Below, in pieces: positions 52,767 to 61,945 of a DNA stretch of 64,000 nt. Numbering within the stretch: the stretch's first letter is position 1; each line of letters opens with the position of its first letter. Source of the stretch: Butyricicoccus sp. OM04-18BH. Its GTDB lineage: Bacteria > Bacillota > Clostridia > Oscillospirales > Butyricicoccaceae. The notes below the pieces were generated by a model. The model searched no databases. It was not told where the DNA came from and saw only the letters and a program-made list of their open reading frames with translations. The position numbers and the translations under genes are program-made. The stretch is from the NCBI RefSeq assembly GCF_003481705.1, contig NZ_QULN01000003.1:248001-312000 (forward strand). The letters run 5' to 3'.

Positions 52767-52848
52767 CGTTTCGCTGACAAGCTGTGTTCTGACGAACGCA
52801 GAACACGAGTCGTCCGAAAGTTCCCATACGGAAACTTTCTCCCTCTCA
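52753..52848 (+). repeat. Dispersed repeat, copy B
   Basis: Resembles 21402-21494, with the last 35 bases (52814-52848) identical to 21460-21494. It begins inside the last codons of the histidine-kinase gene. It carries nested arms TGTC/GACA and GAAAC/GTTTC (52753-52779) and the GAAAGTT/AACTTTC hairpin in the conserved half. A 15-base piece, TGTCGCGAAACTGAC, recurs at 60752-60766. Confidence 0.8.
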
Positions 52849-52852
52849 GTGT

Positions 52853-52885
52853 AAAAAAACCGAGGCACATGTCCTCGGTTTTTTT
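52853..52885. terminator. Bidirectional terminator after the two-component operon
   Basis: CCGAGG/CCTCGG arms (52860-52865, 52873-52878) extended by seven A-T pairs give a 13-bp stem with A- and T-runs, useful on both strands. Confidence 0.9.
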
Positions 52886-52954
52886 GCATTTGCACAGCAA
52901 ACGCTATTTCACACGCGCTATCGCGCGATTGCAGTAATCATGTAAACCTGATTT

Positions 52955-55900
52955 TTATACTATAATTCTCACGCTGCTGCCGCTGCCGTTTTTATCCTTG
53001 GTGATGACTATCTGACGGTCGATCTTCTCGCGGAGCTCTCCCACGTGCGAGATGATGCCGACCAGCCGTTTTCCCTCGGCAAGGCTGCTGAGTGCATGGA
53101 TGGCCTGCGCGAGCGACTCCTCATCGAGCGAGCCGAAGCCCTCGTCGACGAACATCGTATCCAGACGGATTCCGGCCGCCGCCGCGGACTGCACCTCATC
53201 CGAAAGGCCGAGCGCGAGCGACAGCGAGGCCTTGAACGACTCGCCGCCCGAGAGCGACTTGACGCTGCGCTCCGAGCCGTTGTAGTGGTCGATGACATCA
53301 AGCTCCAGACCGGTCTTGGACTGCCTGTTGTCCGATATGCTGCGGCGCTTGAGCTCGTACTGACCGCCCGACATGACGAGCAGACGTCCGTTTGCACGCT
53401 GAAGGATACGATCAAAGAAGGTCATCTGGATATAGGTTTCGAGCGTGATCTTGTCTTTTCCGGAAAGTGTGCCGTTCGCCGTCTGCGACAGCATGCTCAG
53501 CCAGCTATACTCCCGTTCCAGCCGTTCCAGCTCGTCCGACTTGTTCCGCACGCTCGCAAGTGCAGTCTTATTGGTGTTCGCCCGGCTGTGGAGCGTGCGC
53601 TGCCGCTCGAGCAGGGAAAGCCGCTCGACTGCCAGTGCATTGCCCTGCTGCCGCTGCGCCTCTTCGTCGATCTCCTCACCGCCCGCAAGCTGCGCCTCCA
53701 GCTGTTTTGCGCCGGCTTCCAGCGCGATCTGCTCCTTGCAGCAGGCCTCGAACCGCTCCTCCGCCGCCTTCCGCGCAGCAGCCGCCGCATTCATCTCCGC
53801 TGCCAGCGTCTGCCGCTGCTTTTCCGCCGCGGCCGCCGACGAGAACGACAGCCCATCGCGCAGTCTTGCGTTCTGCTCTCCGAGTGCGCCTTCGCGGCTT
53901 TCCGTCCGCGCCAGCTCCTCCCGTCCAGCATTCATCGTCTGCTCCTGTCCGCGCAGTTCGCTTTCGTGCTGCGGGATGAGCCGGGCGAGCGTTTTCCTGC
54001 GTACAATGCCTGCATCGAGTGATGCCAGCTGCGCCTCCAGCGCCGCGAGCGCCTGCTCTGTCTCCGCCCGCTCGGCGGCGATGTATGCGGCAGCGTTTTC
54101 CATGCGGCAGCCCGGCAGGGCCTCCGCAAGCTGACGGCTGAGCCGTTCTGCAAGCTGCTCCTGCTGACCGCGCAGACGGCTCAGCAGGTTTTCTGCCGCC
54201 GAAGCCGCAGAGCGCTGCTTCTCCTGCTCGGCGGCAAGCCGCTCCAGTGCCTTCTGCTGTGTCTCCATGCTGTGCCCCAGTGCTTCGCGTGCGGCAAGCT
54301 GCGCGTCCAGAGCGGAAAGCTGCCGTGCGGCATCTGCACCCTCCTGCCGCGCCTTCTCCTCGCATACACCCAGCTGCGCCTCTGCATTTTCATAGGCCGG
54401 CTGCTCCGCAAACGGCTGCATCTGCGCGATCAGCTGCTGCTTTTTCTCCGTGAAGGCGGCGTTTTTCGCGCCTGCGTCCAGGCTTTTCGCGTGCGCCCTC
54501 TGCTGTGCCGCATCGCGTGCCTGCTCCGCTTCGCGAAGCTGCCCCTCGCTCGGGGCGTGGCCGGGCGCCTGCGCCGGTGCCGGATGGTGCACCGAACCGC
54601 ACACCGGGCACGGCACGCCCTCCGCAAGCTCGCGCGCGAGAATACCGGCCTGCGCGTCAAAGAAAGCGCGGCGGCTCTCGCCGTATGCTGCGTCCGTCTG
54701 CTCCGCCGCGTCCTGCGCACGCAGATAAGCCTGCTGCGAGGCAAGCACCGCCTGCTCCGCCGTCCGGCACTCGCGCAGCAGCGCGTTCAGTGTGCGCAGT
54801 TCAGCTTCACGCTCCTGCGTTTTGGCCTGCTGTGCGCGCAGTTTTTCGCGCTCTGCGTCCAGTCCCGCGCCCTGCTCCCACGCTTCGCGGTCTGCCTTCA
54901 GCGTTTCGGTCTGCGCGGCAAGCTCCGAGGCAAGCGCTTCCTGCCGCTGCTTTCGGACTGCAAGCTGTTTTTCCGCGTCCGCAATCTCCCTCTCGCCGCG
55001 CCGCTGCGCCTCGACATCCTCCGCCAGCGCCTTGAGCACGGTTTGGCGGTCGAGCCTGCGGCCCCTTTCGCCAAGCAGACGCTCTCGGTCAGCCGCAGCA
55101 CTCGCAAGGCTCTCATGCTCCTGCTTCCATGCTGCAAGCTCCGCGCTCTGCGCCTGATGCGTGCGCTCCTGCTGTACGAGCGCGCGGCGTTTCGTCTCAA
55201 TGTCAGAAGCGAGGCTGAGGCGTTTCTTTTCCGCGTTTTCAAGCTCAGCATAGTGCGGCAGCTCGTTTTCGAGGTCGGCAAGCGCGCGCTGACGCGCCTC
55301 CTGCTGCGGCTGCTTCGCCTGCTCGGCGGCAAGCGCCGCTTTCGCCTGTTCGGCCTTCCCGCGCTGCACCTCCTGCTGTTTCCGATTTGCCTCGAGTGCT
55401 TCGCGCATCTTTCCCCGCTCGTCCGCCTTGATAAGCCGCGCATTGACCGCACCGATCTTCTCCTCCAGCACCTCAAACTGCCGTGCGCAGGCCGCATCCT
55501 CCGCTTCGTCGCGGTCAATGAGCGTTTCGAGCAGCTCCACGGTCTCCGCAAACGGGAGCTTCCCCTCCTTCGCCTGCTGGGCCTTTTCGCGGAGCATATC
55601 ACCCTCCGCGCAGACGATGCCGCCGATATACTGCTGTACGCTCGCGCGCGCCGCCTCACATTTTCGGTAAAGCGTGTTCGTGCTGTCCTTCAGGCGGTTT
55701 TGCAACACCTCGTAGCAGTTCGTCTTGAAGATCTTGCGGAATATCTCCTGCCGGTCCTTTGTTTCCGCTGTCAGCAGCTTGAGAAATTCGCCCTGCGCGA
55801 TCATGGCGATCTGCGAAAACTGGCTGCGGTCGAGGCCGATGATCCGCACGAGGGCTGCGTTGACCTCTTTCGGCTTGTCGAGCACGCCGCTGCCGTCCGG

Positions 55901-56257
55901 CAGATGCAGCTCCGCCTCGGCTCTCTGCCTTGTCATTTTGCTGCCGCGTCTGGCCGGACGCTCATATTCCGGGTTTCGCTTGACGGTGTAGACCTTTCCG
56001 CCGCAGGAAAATGTCATTTCGACGAAGGTCGGCGTTTCGGGAGACGCATACTTGGAGCGGAACATGGACGTATCGCGGTTCGTGCCGCTCGGCGCGTCGT
56101 ACAGCGCATAGGTGATCGCGTCGAAGATCGTGGTCTTGCCTGCGCCCGTATCGCCGGTGATCAGGTACAGACCCTTCTCACCCAGCTTTTCCAGATCGAT
56201 CTCGGTGTGTCCGGCATACGGGCCGAATGCGGACAGCGTAAGTTTCAGCGGTCTCAT
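52955..56257 (-). CDS. sbcC: SbcC/Rad50-family exonuclease subunit
   Basis: SMC-like ATPase that, with SbcD, processes DNA ends and hairpins; 1100 residues. Seen: Walker A GDTGAGKTT near 36, Q-loop region RSQFSQIAMIAQGEFLKLL, two long coiled coils rich in Ala/Gln/Glu, the zinc hook CPVC near 548, signature SLSGGESF near 1003 and Walker B/D-loop DTMFVDEGFGSLDEESL near 1035. It overlaps sbcD by four bases. Nothing is missing relative to the family. Confidence 0.96.
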   Translation of the reverse strand: MRPLKLTLSAFGPYAGHTEIDLEKLGEKGLYLITGDTGAGKTTIFDAITYALYDAPSGTNRDTSMFRSKYASPETPTFVEMTFSCGGKVYTVKRNPEYERPARRGSKMTRQRAEAELHLPDGSGVLDKPKEVNAALVRIIGLDRSQFSQIAMIAQGEFLKLLTAETKDRQEIFRKIFKTNCYEVLQNRLKDSTNTLYRKCEAARASVQQYIGGIVCAEGDMLREKAQQAKEGKLPFAETVELLETLIDRDEAEDAACARQFEVLEEKIGAVNARLIKADERGKMREALEANRKQQEVQRGKAEQAKAALAAEQAKQPQQEARQRALADLENELPHYAELENAEKKRLSLASDIETKRRALVQQERTHQAQSAELAAWKQEHESLASAAADRERLLGERGRRLDRQTVLKALAEDVEAQRRGEREIADAEKQLAVRKQRQEALASELAAQTETLKADREAWEQGAGLDAEREKLRAQQAKTQEREAELRTLNALLRECRTAEQAVLASQQAYLRAQDAAEQTDAAYGESRRAFFDAQAGILARELAEGVPCPVCGSVHHPAPAQAPGHAPSEGQLREAEQARDAAQQRAHAKSLDAGAKNAAFTEKKQQLIAQMQPFAEQPAYENAEAQLGVCEEKARQEGADAARQLSALDAQLAAREALGHSMETQQKALERLAAEQEKQRSAASAAENLLSRLRGQQEQLAERLSRQLAEALPGCRMENAAAYIAAERAETEQALAALEAQLASLDAGIVRRKTLARLIPQHESELRGQEQTMNAGREELARTESREGALGEQNARLRDGLSFSSAAAAEKQRQTLAAEMNAAAAARKAAEERFEACCKEQIALEAGAKQLEAQLAGGEEIDEEAQRQQGNALAVERLSLLERQRTLHSRANTNKTALASVRNKSDELERLEREYSWLSMLSQTANGTLSGKDKITLETYIQMTFFDRILQRANGRLLVMSGGQYELKRRSISDNRQSKTGLELDVIDHYNGSERSVKSLSGGESFKASLSLALGLSDEVQSAAAAGIRLDTMFVDEGFGSLDEESLAQAIHALSSLAEGKRLVGIISHVGELREKIDRQIVITKDKNGSGSSVRIIV

Positions 56258-57393
56258 TTTTCTTCCTCCCAGATGCTCGCGATCAGCTTGTCTGCGAACG
56301 CCTGCTGCTCCTCGCTCATCGGCGTTCCGTTCTGGCTCTCGTAGAATTCACCGAACAGGGTGAGCGGTGGCTTCTGCTCTGCCCTGTCCGCGCCCTCGAT
56401 GACGCCGCCTGCACGGGTGCGCGCATTGTCGTAGTCGAGCCGCATCAGATTCGGGTAGACCACGCGCAGATTGCTGACGGCGTTCGGAATATCCTCTTCA
56501 TCGGTGAGCGTGATGTGCAGATAATCGTTCCGGAGCGGCTTTCCCTCGTAATTCTCGCGCAGCATGAGCGTGTTATACGTGCCGCGCAGCTCAGACATAT
56601 CGCGCCGCGGCACGAGCGGCACCGTGCGGATGCCGACGCTGCCCTTCTCTCCCATCTCCACCACGGTGACGGATTTTTTGTGGCCGACCTCCGAGAAGGA
56701 ATACTTGAGCGGCGTGCCGCAGTAGCGCACGGTCTCGCGGCCGACCTTCTGCGGGCCGTGGATGTGACCGAGGGCGACATAATCGAAATCGTCGAACACA
56801 CAGACCGCCACATTGTCCGTGCCGCCGACCGAAAGCTCCTCGGACTCGCAGGGCACCGCGCCCGTGACGAACTGGTGCGCGACCAGCACATTGCGGCGCG
56901 CTGTGTCCACGTTCGCCGCACGGAGCACCGCCGCCATCGCGTCCGTATAGCTTTCGATGTCCTCGTCCGGGAAAAAACGCCGCACCTGCACCGGCTTGAG
57001 GAACGGCAGCAGATAAATATCCACCGGGCCGTGCTCGTCCGACAGCGTCAGCGGCGCCAGAGAGCCGTCGTAGACCGGCGCGATATGGATGCCGGCCGCG
57101 TCCATCAGCCGTCCGCCGAACGACAGGCGCTCTGCCGAGTCATGGTTTCCGCTGATGAGGCAGGTCTGCACGCGGCGCGAGGCAAGCTGCACCAGAAAAT
57201 CATCGAGCAGCGTCACCGCCTCCGCCGACGGGACGGATTTATCGTAAACGTCGCCTGCGATGAGCACCGCATCCGGCGCTTCGCTGTCGATAATACGCAG
57301 GATTTCGCCTAAAATATACTGCTGATCCTCCAGCATCGAGCATTCGTTGACTCGCTTGCCGAGATGCAGATCAGAAAGATGAATGAGCTTCAT
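56254..57393 (-). CDS. sbcD: SbcD/Mre11-family nuclease subunit
   Basis: Manganese-dependent nuclease partner of SbcC; 379 residues. Seen: metallophosphoesterase motifs DLHLGK at 8-13, AGDVYD near 49, GNHDS near 82, VAHQF near 174 and GHIHGPQ near 212, then a capping domain with RRDMSELRG and a C-terminal part ending ASIWEEEK. ATG at 57391-57393 with GGAAAGGAAG-like sequence upstream. First gene of the sbcDC pair. Confidence 0.95.
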   Translation of the reverse strand: MKLIHLSDLHLGKRVNECSMLEDQQYILGEILRIIDSEAPDAVLIAGDVYDKSVPSAEAVTLLDDFLVQLASRRVQTCLISGNHDSAERLSFGGRLMDAAGIHIAPVYDGSLAPLTLSDEHGPVDIYLLPFLKPVQVRRFFPDEDIESYTDAMAAVLRAANVDTARRNVLVAHQFVTGAVPCESEELSVGGTDNVAVCVFDDFDYVALGHIHGPQKVGRETVRYCGTPLKYSFSEVGHKKSVTVVEMGEKGSVGIRTVPLVPRRDMSELRGTYNTLMLRENYEGKPLRNDYLHITLTDEEDIPNAVSNLRVVYPNLMRLDYDNARTRAGGVIEGADRAEQKPPLTLFGEFYESQNGTPMSEEQQAFADKLIASIWEEEK

Positions 57394-57419
57394 TTTTCAG
57401 TTTCTTCCTTTCAAACCAT

Positions 57420-57459
57420 ATGGGCAGCACCGCGCGGTAGAGCCTGTGGTGCTGCCCAT
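57420..57459. terminator. Hairpin between the DUF554 gene and sbcD
   Basis: A 12-bp perfect stem (57420-57431 with 57448-57459). T-richness is weak on the minus strand (ATGGTTTG) and better on the plus strand (CGTTTTCTT), so termination of the DUF554 transcript may be partial. Confidence 0.6.
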
Positions 57460-57466
57460 CGTTTTC

Positions 57467-58162
57467 TTATCCCATCACCATCGTCCAGAGCAGACTGAAC
57501 GGCATGACGAGAAGGAGCGCCGGCATCAGATCGACGAGCGGCACGGATTTGATTTTGGAGACGCGAAAGCCCGCCGCCATGGTCAGCACACCGCCGCAGG
57601 CGGAAAGATCCGCGAACATGTTCGGCGTCAGCACGCCGGCCAGCAGCCGTCCTGCGCCGAACACGCACAGCAGGATGACGCACTGCGGCAGCGGAATGGC
57701 GCAGATGGATTTTCCGAGCGTCGAAGCAAAGATGAGCGCCGTGAAGCCGTCGAGGACTGCCTTGGAGAACAGCAGCGACGGGTCGCCTGCGATCCCCTCG
57801 GTCAGCGTGCTGTACCAGCCGAAGCCCGAGCAGCAGAACAGCGCGACCGCCGTGATGTAAAACTCCATGTCGATGCCGTCTCCGCCGAGGCGCATCGCCT
57901 TCACCAGCTTATGGAAAAACCGGCTCGTCCACTGTTCAAGATGCAGCAGATGACCGATGGTGAAGCCGACGAGCAGCGCCAGCACCACCGGCGTCATCGC
58001 TGAGGCCTTGATGATGGAATTGATGCCGATGGCGATCGAGCACAGGCCGAACATGGTCGGCAGATGGTCCTTGAGGCTTGCGGGCAGGATGTGTCCAAGC
58101 GCCGAGCCGATCGCGCCCCCCGCCAGCACCGATGCGCAGTTGGTCAATACTCCGATTGGCAT
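57467..58162 (-). CDS. DUF554 membrane protein
   Basis: Inner-membrane protein of 231 residues, seven or so helices. Seen: N-terminal GVLTNCASVLAGGAIGSALG, SIAIGINSIIKA near 60, DGFTALIFASTLG near 143 and LTMAAGFRVSKIKSV near 200, the typical DUF554/YdfK pattern. The ATG at 58160-58162 has GAAGGA nine bases upstream; 32 more in-frame codons lie upstream without a site. Function of the family is unknown. Confidence 0.88.
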   Translation of the reverse strand: MPIGVLTNCASVLAGGAIGSALGHILPASLKDHLPTMFGLCSIAIGINSIIKASAMTPVVLALLVGFTIGHLLHLEQWTSRFFHKLVKAMRLGGDGIDMEFYITAVALFCCSGFGWYSTLTEGIAGDPSLLFSKAVLDGFTALIFASTLGKSICAIPLPQCVILLCVFGAGRLLAGVLTPNMFADLSACGGVLTMAAGFRVSKIKSVPLVDLMPALLLVMPFSLLWTMVMG

Positions 58163-58287
58163 TTGTGATAGTCCTTCTTTCTGATCGTGATTTATTTCCA
58201 GTATCATTATATTCTTTTTCAATTTTCGTTGCAAGACGCAAAAAAGGCATTCCGTCATGCCGAGAGCGGCGGAATGCCTGAGATCGT

Positions 58288-58699
58288 TCAGCTTTTCAGA
58301 AATTCGAGCACGGTTTCCGAGGTTTTCAGCCGGTAATCCGACAGAAAATGGTCGGTCGGCCAGCGCACGCTCCGAAACTGCGTACCGCCCGCCCGCTCAA
58401 CGGCCCGGCGAAGCGGCTCACAGTGCTGCTCGGGCGGCGTGTAGATGTCGAGCGAGCCGCCGAGACACAGCACCGGCTTTGCCGCAAGGCCCGGCGCAGA
58501 TCCTGCGCAAGGTCGATATTCTTTTCGCAGCCGGGAATGCCGTGCAGCGCAGCACGGCGGGATGCAGTCCTTCGCCGCCTGCCGTATACAGCACGGACAG
58601 CAGCCGTCCGCGTCTGCCGTGCAGCAGGATACCGTGCACATCCGACCGGTACGGGCTGTCTCCGTAATGTGTCTCACCGCATCGTATTTTTTCCTTCAT
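58288..58699 (-). pseudogene. Broken alpha/beta hydrolase (frameshifts and internal deletion)
   Basis: Pieces of one alpha/beta-hydrolase gene are spread over three frames. Frame 1 from the ATG at 58697-58699 gives MKEKIRCGETHYGDSPY...GEGLHPAVL; the expected LHGIPGCEKNIDLAQDLRRA continues in another frame near 58490-58550; a third frame gives GLAAKPVLCLGGSLDIYTPPEQ to the end, ...VLEFLKS. The nucleophile-elbow GxSxG and the surrounding ~100 residues are absent, while the Asp (SLDIY) and His (PTDHFL) regions remain. Either true decay or a cluster of sequence errors plus a deletion; decay is more likely. Confidence 0.75.
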
Positions 58700-58879
58700 A
58701 AGGGGTGCTCTCCTTCTGCGTCAGCCGCCGCGCAATTATTTTCCCACTATTCATATCGTGTTAGTATATTTATATGGATTATACCACCCTGTACCGAAAT
58801 TGCAAGAAAAATTTACCCGCAAATCGCGCCTGTTCCTTGATGCGGTTTTGCTCTGTGGATAAAATTTTTGAATTTCCTC

Positions 58880-58910
58880 TTGACTTGAAGTTCACTCCAG
58901 GTGATACCAT
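58880..58910 (+). promoter_or_regulatory. MerR-type promoter with 19-bp spacer upstream of the DXS-like gene
   Basis: TTGACT (58880-58885) and TACCAT (58905-58910) are 19 bases apart, too long for normal use. The spacer contains the inverted repeat ACTTGAAGTTCACTCCAGGT (58883-58902), matching the CTTGGAGT..ACTCCAAG pattern of MerR-family operators. Such promoters work only when a MerR-family activator twists the DNA. No merR-like gene is in the window. Confidence 0.8.
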
Positions 58911-58947
58911 TGTCATGGTAAAAAAAATTTGCAGGAGGAATTTCTCT

Positions 58948-60699
58948 ATGTACCTGGAACACATCAGCAGCCCCTCAGACGTTAAAAAGCTCTCGCTCGA
59001 TGAGTTGAAGGCGCTGTGCGGCGAAATTCGCGGCGCACTCGTCGAAAAGCTCAGCCGCCACGGCGGCCACTGCGGCCCGAACTTCGGCTTCGTCGAGGCG
59101 ACCGTTGCTCTGCACTATGTTTTCGAGTCTCCGAAGGATAAAATCGTATTCGACGTATCGCATCAGACCTATCCGCACAAGATGCTGACCGGCAGAGCCG
59201 AGGCTTTTCTCGACCCCACACACTACGACGACGTCTCCGGCTACAGCAATCCGCACGAGAGCGAGCACGACCATTTCACCGTCGGCCACACCTCGACCTC
59301 GGTCAGCCTTGCCTGCGGTCTGGCGAAGGGCCGCGACCTCAAGGGCGAAGGCGGCAATGTCATCGCTGTCATCGGTGACGGCTCGCTCTCCGGCGGCGAA
59401 GCGCCCGAGGCGCTCGATTACGCAGCTGAGCTCGGCGGCAGCTTCATTATCCTCGTAAACGACAACGATATGTCCATCGCGGAGAACCATGGCGGCATTT
59501 ACGGCAACCTGCGTCTGCTGCGCGAGACCGGCGGCCGGGCGGACTGCAACCTGTTCCGCGCGATGGGTCTGGACTACCGCTTCGTCGCGGACGGCAATGA
59601 CCTGCCGTCGGTCATCGAGGCTTTGCAGGCGGTCAGGGACATCGACCATCCGGTCGTTGTGCACCTCGTCACCGAAAAAGGCAAGGGCTTCGCGCCCGCC
59701 GAGGCGCACAAGGAGGAGTGGCACTACTGCGCTCCGTTCGACAGGGAGACCTTCCAGCCGCTCATGAGCACAGAGGGCGAAAGCTGGGAGAGCCTTACGG
59801 CCGACTTTATGATGAAAAAGATGCAGGCTGACTCCTCTGTGTGCATGATCACCTCGGGCACGCCGACCGTTCTCGGCTTCACCGAGGACAAGCGCAGGCT
59901 CGCCGGCCGTCAATTCATCGACGTCGGCATCGCGGAGGAAAACGCAGTCGCGCTCGCGTCCGGCATCGCGGCAGCCGGCGGCAGGCCGGTCTACGGCGTA
60001 TACTCCACCTTTATCCAGCGCACCTACGACCAGCTTTCGCAGGATCTATGCATCAACAGCAGCCCGGCGACCATCATCGTTGCGTGGGCGTCGATCTACG
60101 GCATGAACGACGTGACCCACCTCGGTATCTACGACATCCCGATGATGTCCAACATTCCGAATCTCGTTTACCTCGCACCGACGAACAGGGACGAATATCT
60201 TGCCATGCTTGACTGGAGCATCGAGCAGAACGAGTATCCGGTCGCGATCCGTATGCCGGTTGGACCGCTCACGCCGTCCGCACAGCCGGTCGAGAAGGAT
60301 TTCAGCCGTCTGAACACCTATCATGTCACCCACCGCGGCACAAGGGTTGCTGTCCTCGGCCTCGGCTCGTTCTTCGCCCTCGCGGAACAGACGGCGGCGC
60401 TGCTCAAAAAAGAAGCCGCCATCGACGCGACCGTTATCAATCCGCGCTTCATCACCGGTCTGGACGAAAAGCTGCTGCGCGAGCTCGCCGCCGACCATGA
60501 TGTCGTCATCACGCTCGAGGACGGTCAGCTTGAAGGCGGCTTCGGCGAAAAGATCGCGCGTTTCTACGGCGCATCTGACGTCAGGGTGCTGAACTACGGC
60601 GTCAAAAAGGCCTTCCTTGACCGCTACGACCCGGAAGAAGTGGCAAGGGAAAACCATCTGACCCCGGAGCTCATCGTTTCCGACATCAAAAACCTGTAA
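58948..60699 (+). CDS. dxs: 1-deoxy-D-xylulose-5-phosphate synthase-like ThDP enzyme
   Basis: Transketolase-family enzyme expected to condense pyruvate and glyceraldehyde 3-phosphate for the MEP isoprenoid pathway; 583 residues, shorter than the usual 620. Seen: SRHGGHCGPNFGFVEATVALHYVF, FDVSHQTYPHKMLTGR, HTSTSVSLACGLA, ThDP motif GDGSLSGGEAPEALDYA...NDNDMSIAEN, and the catalytic-Glu region DVGIAEENAVALASGIA. The ATG at 58948 has AGGAGG; the frame is open further upstream but runs through the promoter. A divergent DXS subtype; another transketolase-like activity is possible. The MerR-type promoter is unusual for this function. Confidence 0.82.
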   Translation: MYLEHISSPSDVKKLSLDELKALCGEIRGALVEKLSRHGGHCGPNFGFVEATVALHYVFESPKDKIVFDVSHQTYPHKMLTGRAEAFLDPTHYDDVSGYSNPHESEHDHFTVGHTSTSVSLACGLAKGRDLKGEGGNVIAVIGDGSLSGGEAPEALDYAAELGGSFIILVNDNDMSIAENHGGIYGNLRLLRETGGRADCNLFRAMGLDYRFVADGNDLPSVIEALQAVRDIDHPVVVHLVTEKGKGFAPAEAHKEEWHYCAPFDRETFQPLMSTEGESWESLTADFMMKKMQADSSVCMITSGTPTVLGFTEDKRRLAGRQFIDVGIAEENAVALASGIAAAGGRPVYGVYSTFIQRTYDQLSQDLCINSSPATIIVAWASIYGMNDVTHLGIYDIPMMSNIPNLVYLAPTNRDEYLAMLDWSIEQNEYPVAIRMPVGPLTPSAQPVEKDFSRLNTYHVTHRGTRVAVLGLGSFFALAEQTAALLKKEAAIDATVINPRFITGLDEKLLRELAADHDVVITLEDGQLEGGFGEKIARFYGASDVRVLNYGVKKAFLDRYDPEEVARENHLTPELIVSDIKNL

Positions 60700-60710
60700 A
60701 ACGGCATAAA

Positions 60711-60745
60711 AAATTCCTGCACCATAACAGGCGGTGCAGGAATTT
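60711..60745. terminator. Terminator between the DXS-like gene and uppP
   Basis: A 13-bp perfect stem (60711-60723 with 60733-60745) has A-runs on the left and TTTT on the right; it can serve both strands. Confidence 0.9.
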
Positions 60746-60775
60746 TGAAACTGTCGCGAAACTGACTGTTTTCGT

Positions 60776-61624
60776 TTATCGCGCGAGCATGAAGTACGCG
60801 AGCACGGCAATGCCGAGAATGATACGATACCAGCCGAACACCTTGAAATCGTGCTTCTTGACGAACGCCATCAGCATCCGGATGATGAGCATGGACGATA
60901 CAAATGCCGTTACCATGCCGATCGCGAGGATGATCAGCTCGGTCTGCGTGAATACCAGGCCGAACTTGACCAGCTTGAGCAGGCTCGCGCCGAACATGAC
61001 CGGAATGGCGAGGAAGAACGTGAATTCCGCCGCCACCGTGCGCGACACGCCGAGCAGCAGCGCGCCGACGATGGTCGAGCCGGAGCGCGAGGTGCCCGGG
61101 AAGATCGCGGCGATCAGCTGGAACATACCGATCATGAGAACGGTCGGGTAGGTCAGCTCGTTCAGCGAATTGATCTTCGCCGGCTTGTCTTTATGCGCGG
61201 TCTCGACGGCAATGAATGCAACGCCGAACACGATCAGCGCGACAGCGACCGACTGATAGTTGTAAAACAGCTCCTCAAACAGATCGTTCCACTTGAGGCC
61301 GACGACCGCCGCCGGAATGCAGGCGACAACGATCTTGCACCACAGACGGATAATATCGCGGTCGATCGTGACGGACGCGCCGCCGTGACGGCCGTGATTG
61401 CGCTTGAGCGGCCAGATCTGGTTCCAGAACAGCACGACGACCGCAAGGATCGCGCCGAGCTGAATCACGACCTCGAACATTTTATAGAATGCGTCCGAAA
61501 CGTCCAGCTTGACAAATTCGTTGAGCAGTATCATATGGCCCGTGCTGCTGATCGGCAGCCATTCCGTGATGCCCTCCACGATACCGAACAGGAACGCCTT
61601 GAGCCATTCCATATATTGAACCAT
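60776..61624 (-). CDS. uppP: Undecaprenyl-diphosphatase (BacA/UppP)
   Basis: Membrane phosphatase that recycles undecaprenyl diphosphate to the lipid carrier used for wall polymers; 282 residues with about eight helices. Seen: the signature GIVEGITEWLPISSTGHMIL at 10-29 and the second motif FPGTSRSGSTIVGALLLG near 173. Start at ATG 61622-61624 (MVQYMEW), with AGGAGGGAG upstream. Its C5 precursors come from the pathway that the neighbouring DXS-like gene feeds. Confidence 0.95.
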   Translation of the reverse strand: MVQYMEWLKAFLFGIVEGITEWLPISSTGHMILLNEFVKLDVSDAFYKMFEVVIQLGAILAVVVLFWNQIWPLKRNHGRHGGASVTIDRDIIRLWCKIVVACIPAAVVGLKWNDLFEELFYNYQSVAVALIVFGVAFIAVETAHKDKPAKINSLNELTYPTVLMIGMFQLIAAIFPGTSRSGSTIVGALLLGVSRTVAAEFTFFLAIPVMFGASLLKLVKFGLVFTQTELIILAIGMVTAFVSSMLIIRMLMAFVKKHDFKVFGWYRIILGIAVLAYFMLAR

Positions 61625-61706
61625 TTGTAACTCTCCCTCCTGTGCCGCGCGGCTTTGCGCCGTTTTCGGGCACTCTCCTGAACTTCTGCCTCTTAGAATG
61701 TATCTA

Positions 61707-61735
61707 AGCATATCATATTTCGCGCCGCTGTGCAA
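61707..61735 (-). promoter_or_regulatory. Promoter of uppP
   Basis: On the minus strand TTGCAC (61730-61735) and TATGCT (61707-61712) are 17 bases apart. Confidence 0.7.
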
Positions 61736-61829
61736 GCGGGTGCCACGGTGCTGCGGGTGCTCTCCATGTAAATTTTTTTGAAAAAGTTGAAATGCACACG
61801 TTTTCGTTGCAGATTTCACAAATATTTTA

Positions 61830-61858
61830 TTGTGTTTTGCGGCGATTTATGGTAAAAT
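61830..61858 (+). promoter_or_regulatory. Promoter of the PfkB-family kinase gene
   Basis: TTGTGT (61830-61835) and TAAAAT (61853-61858) are 17 bases apart; leader of about 80 bases. Confidence 0.65.
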
Positions 61859-61945
61859 GACTGTGTAAAGTTGTAAAGACCTATTTGAGGACCTGTGGGG
61901 TACTCTGCGCCCTGCAACATCTTTGAGAAAGGAGTGCGCACAGCG

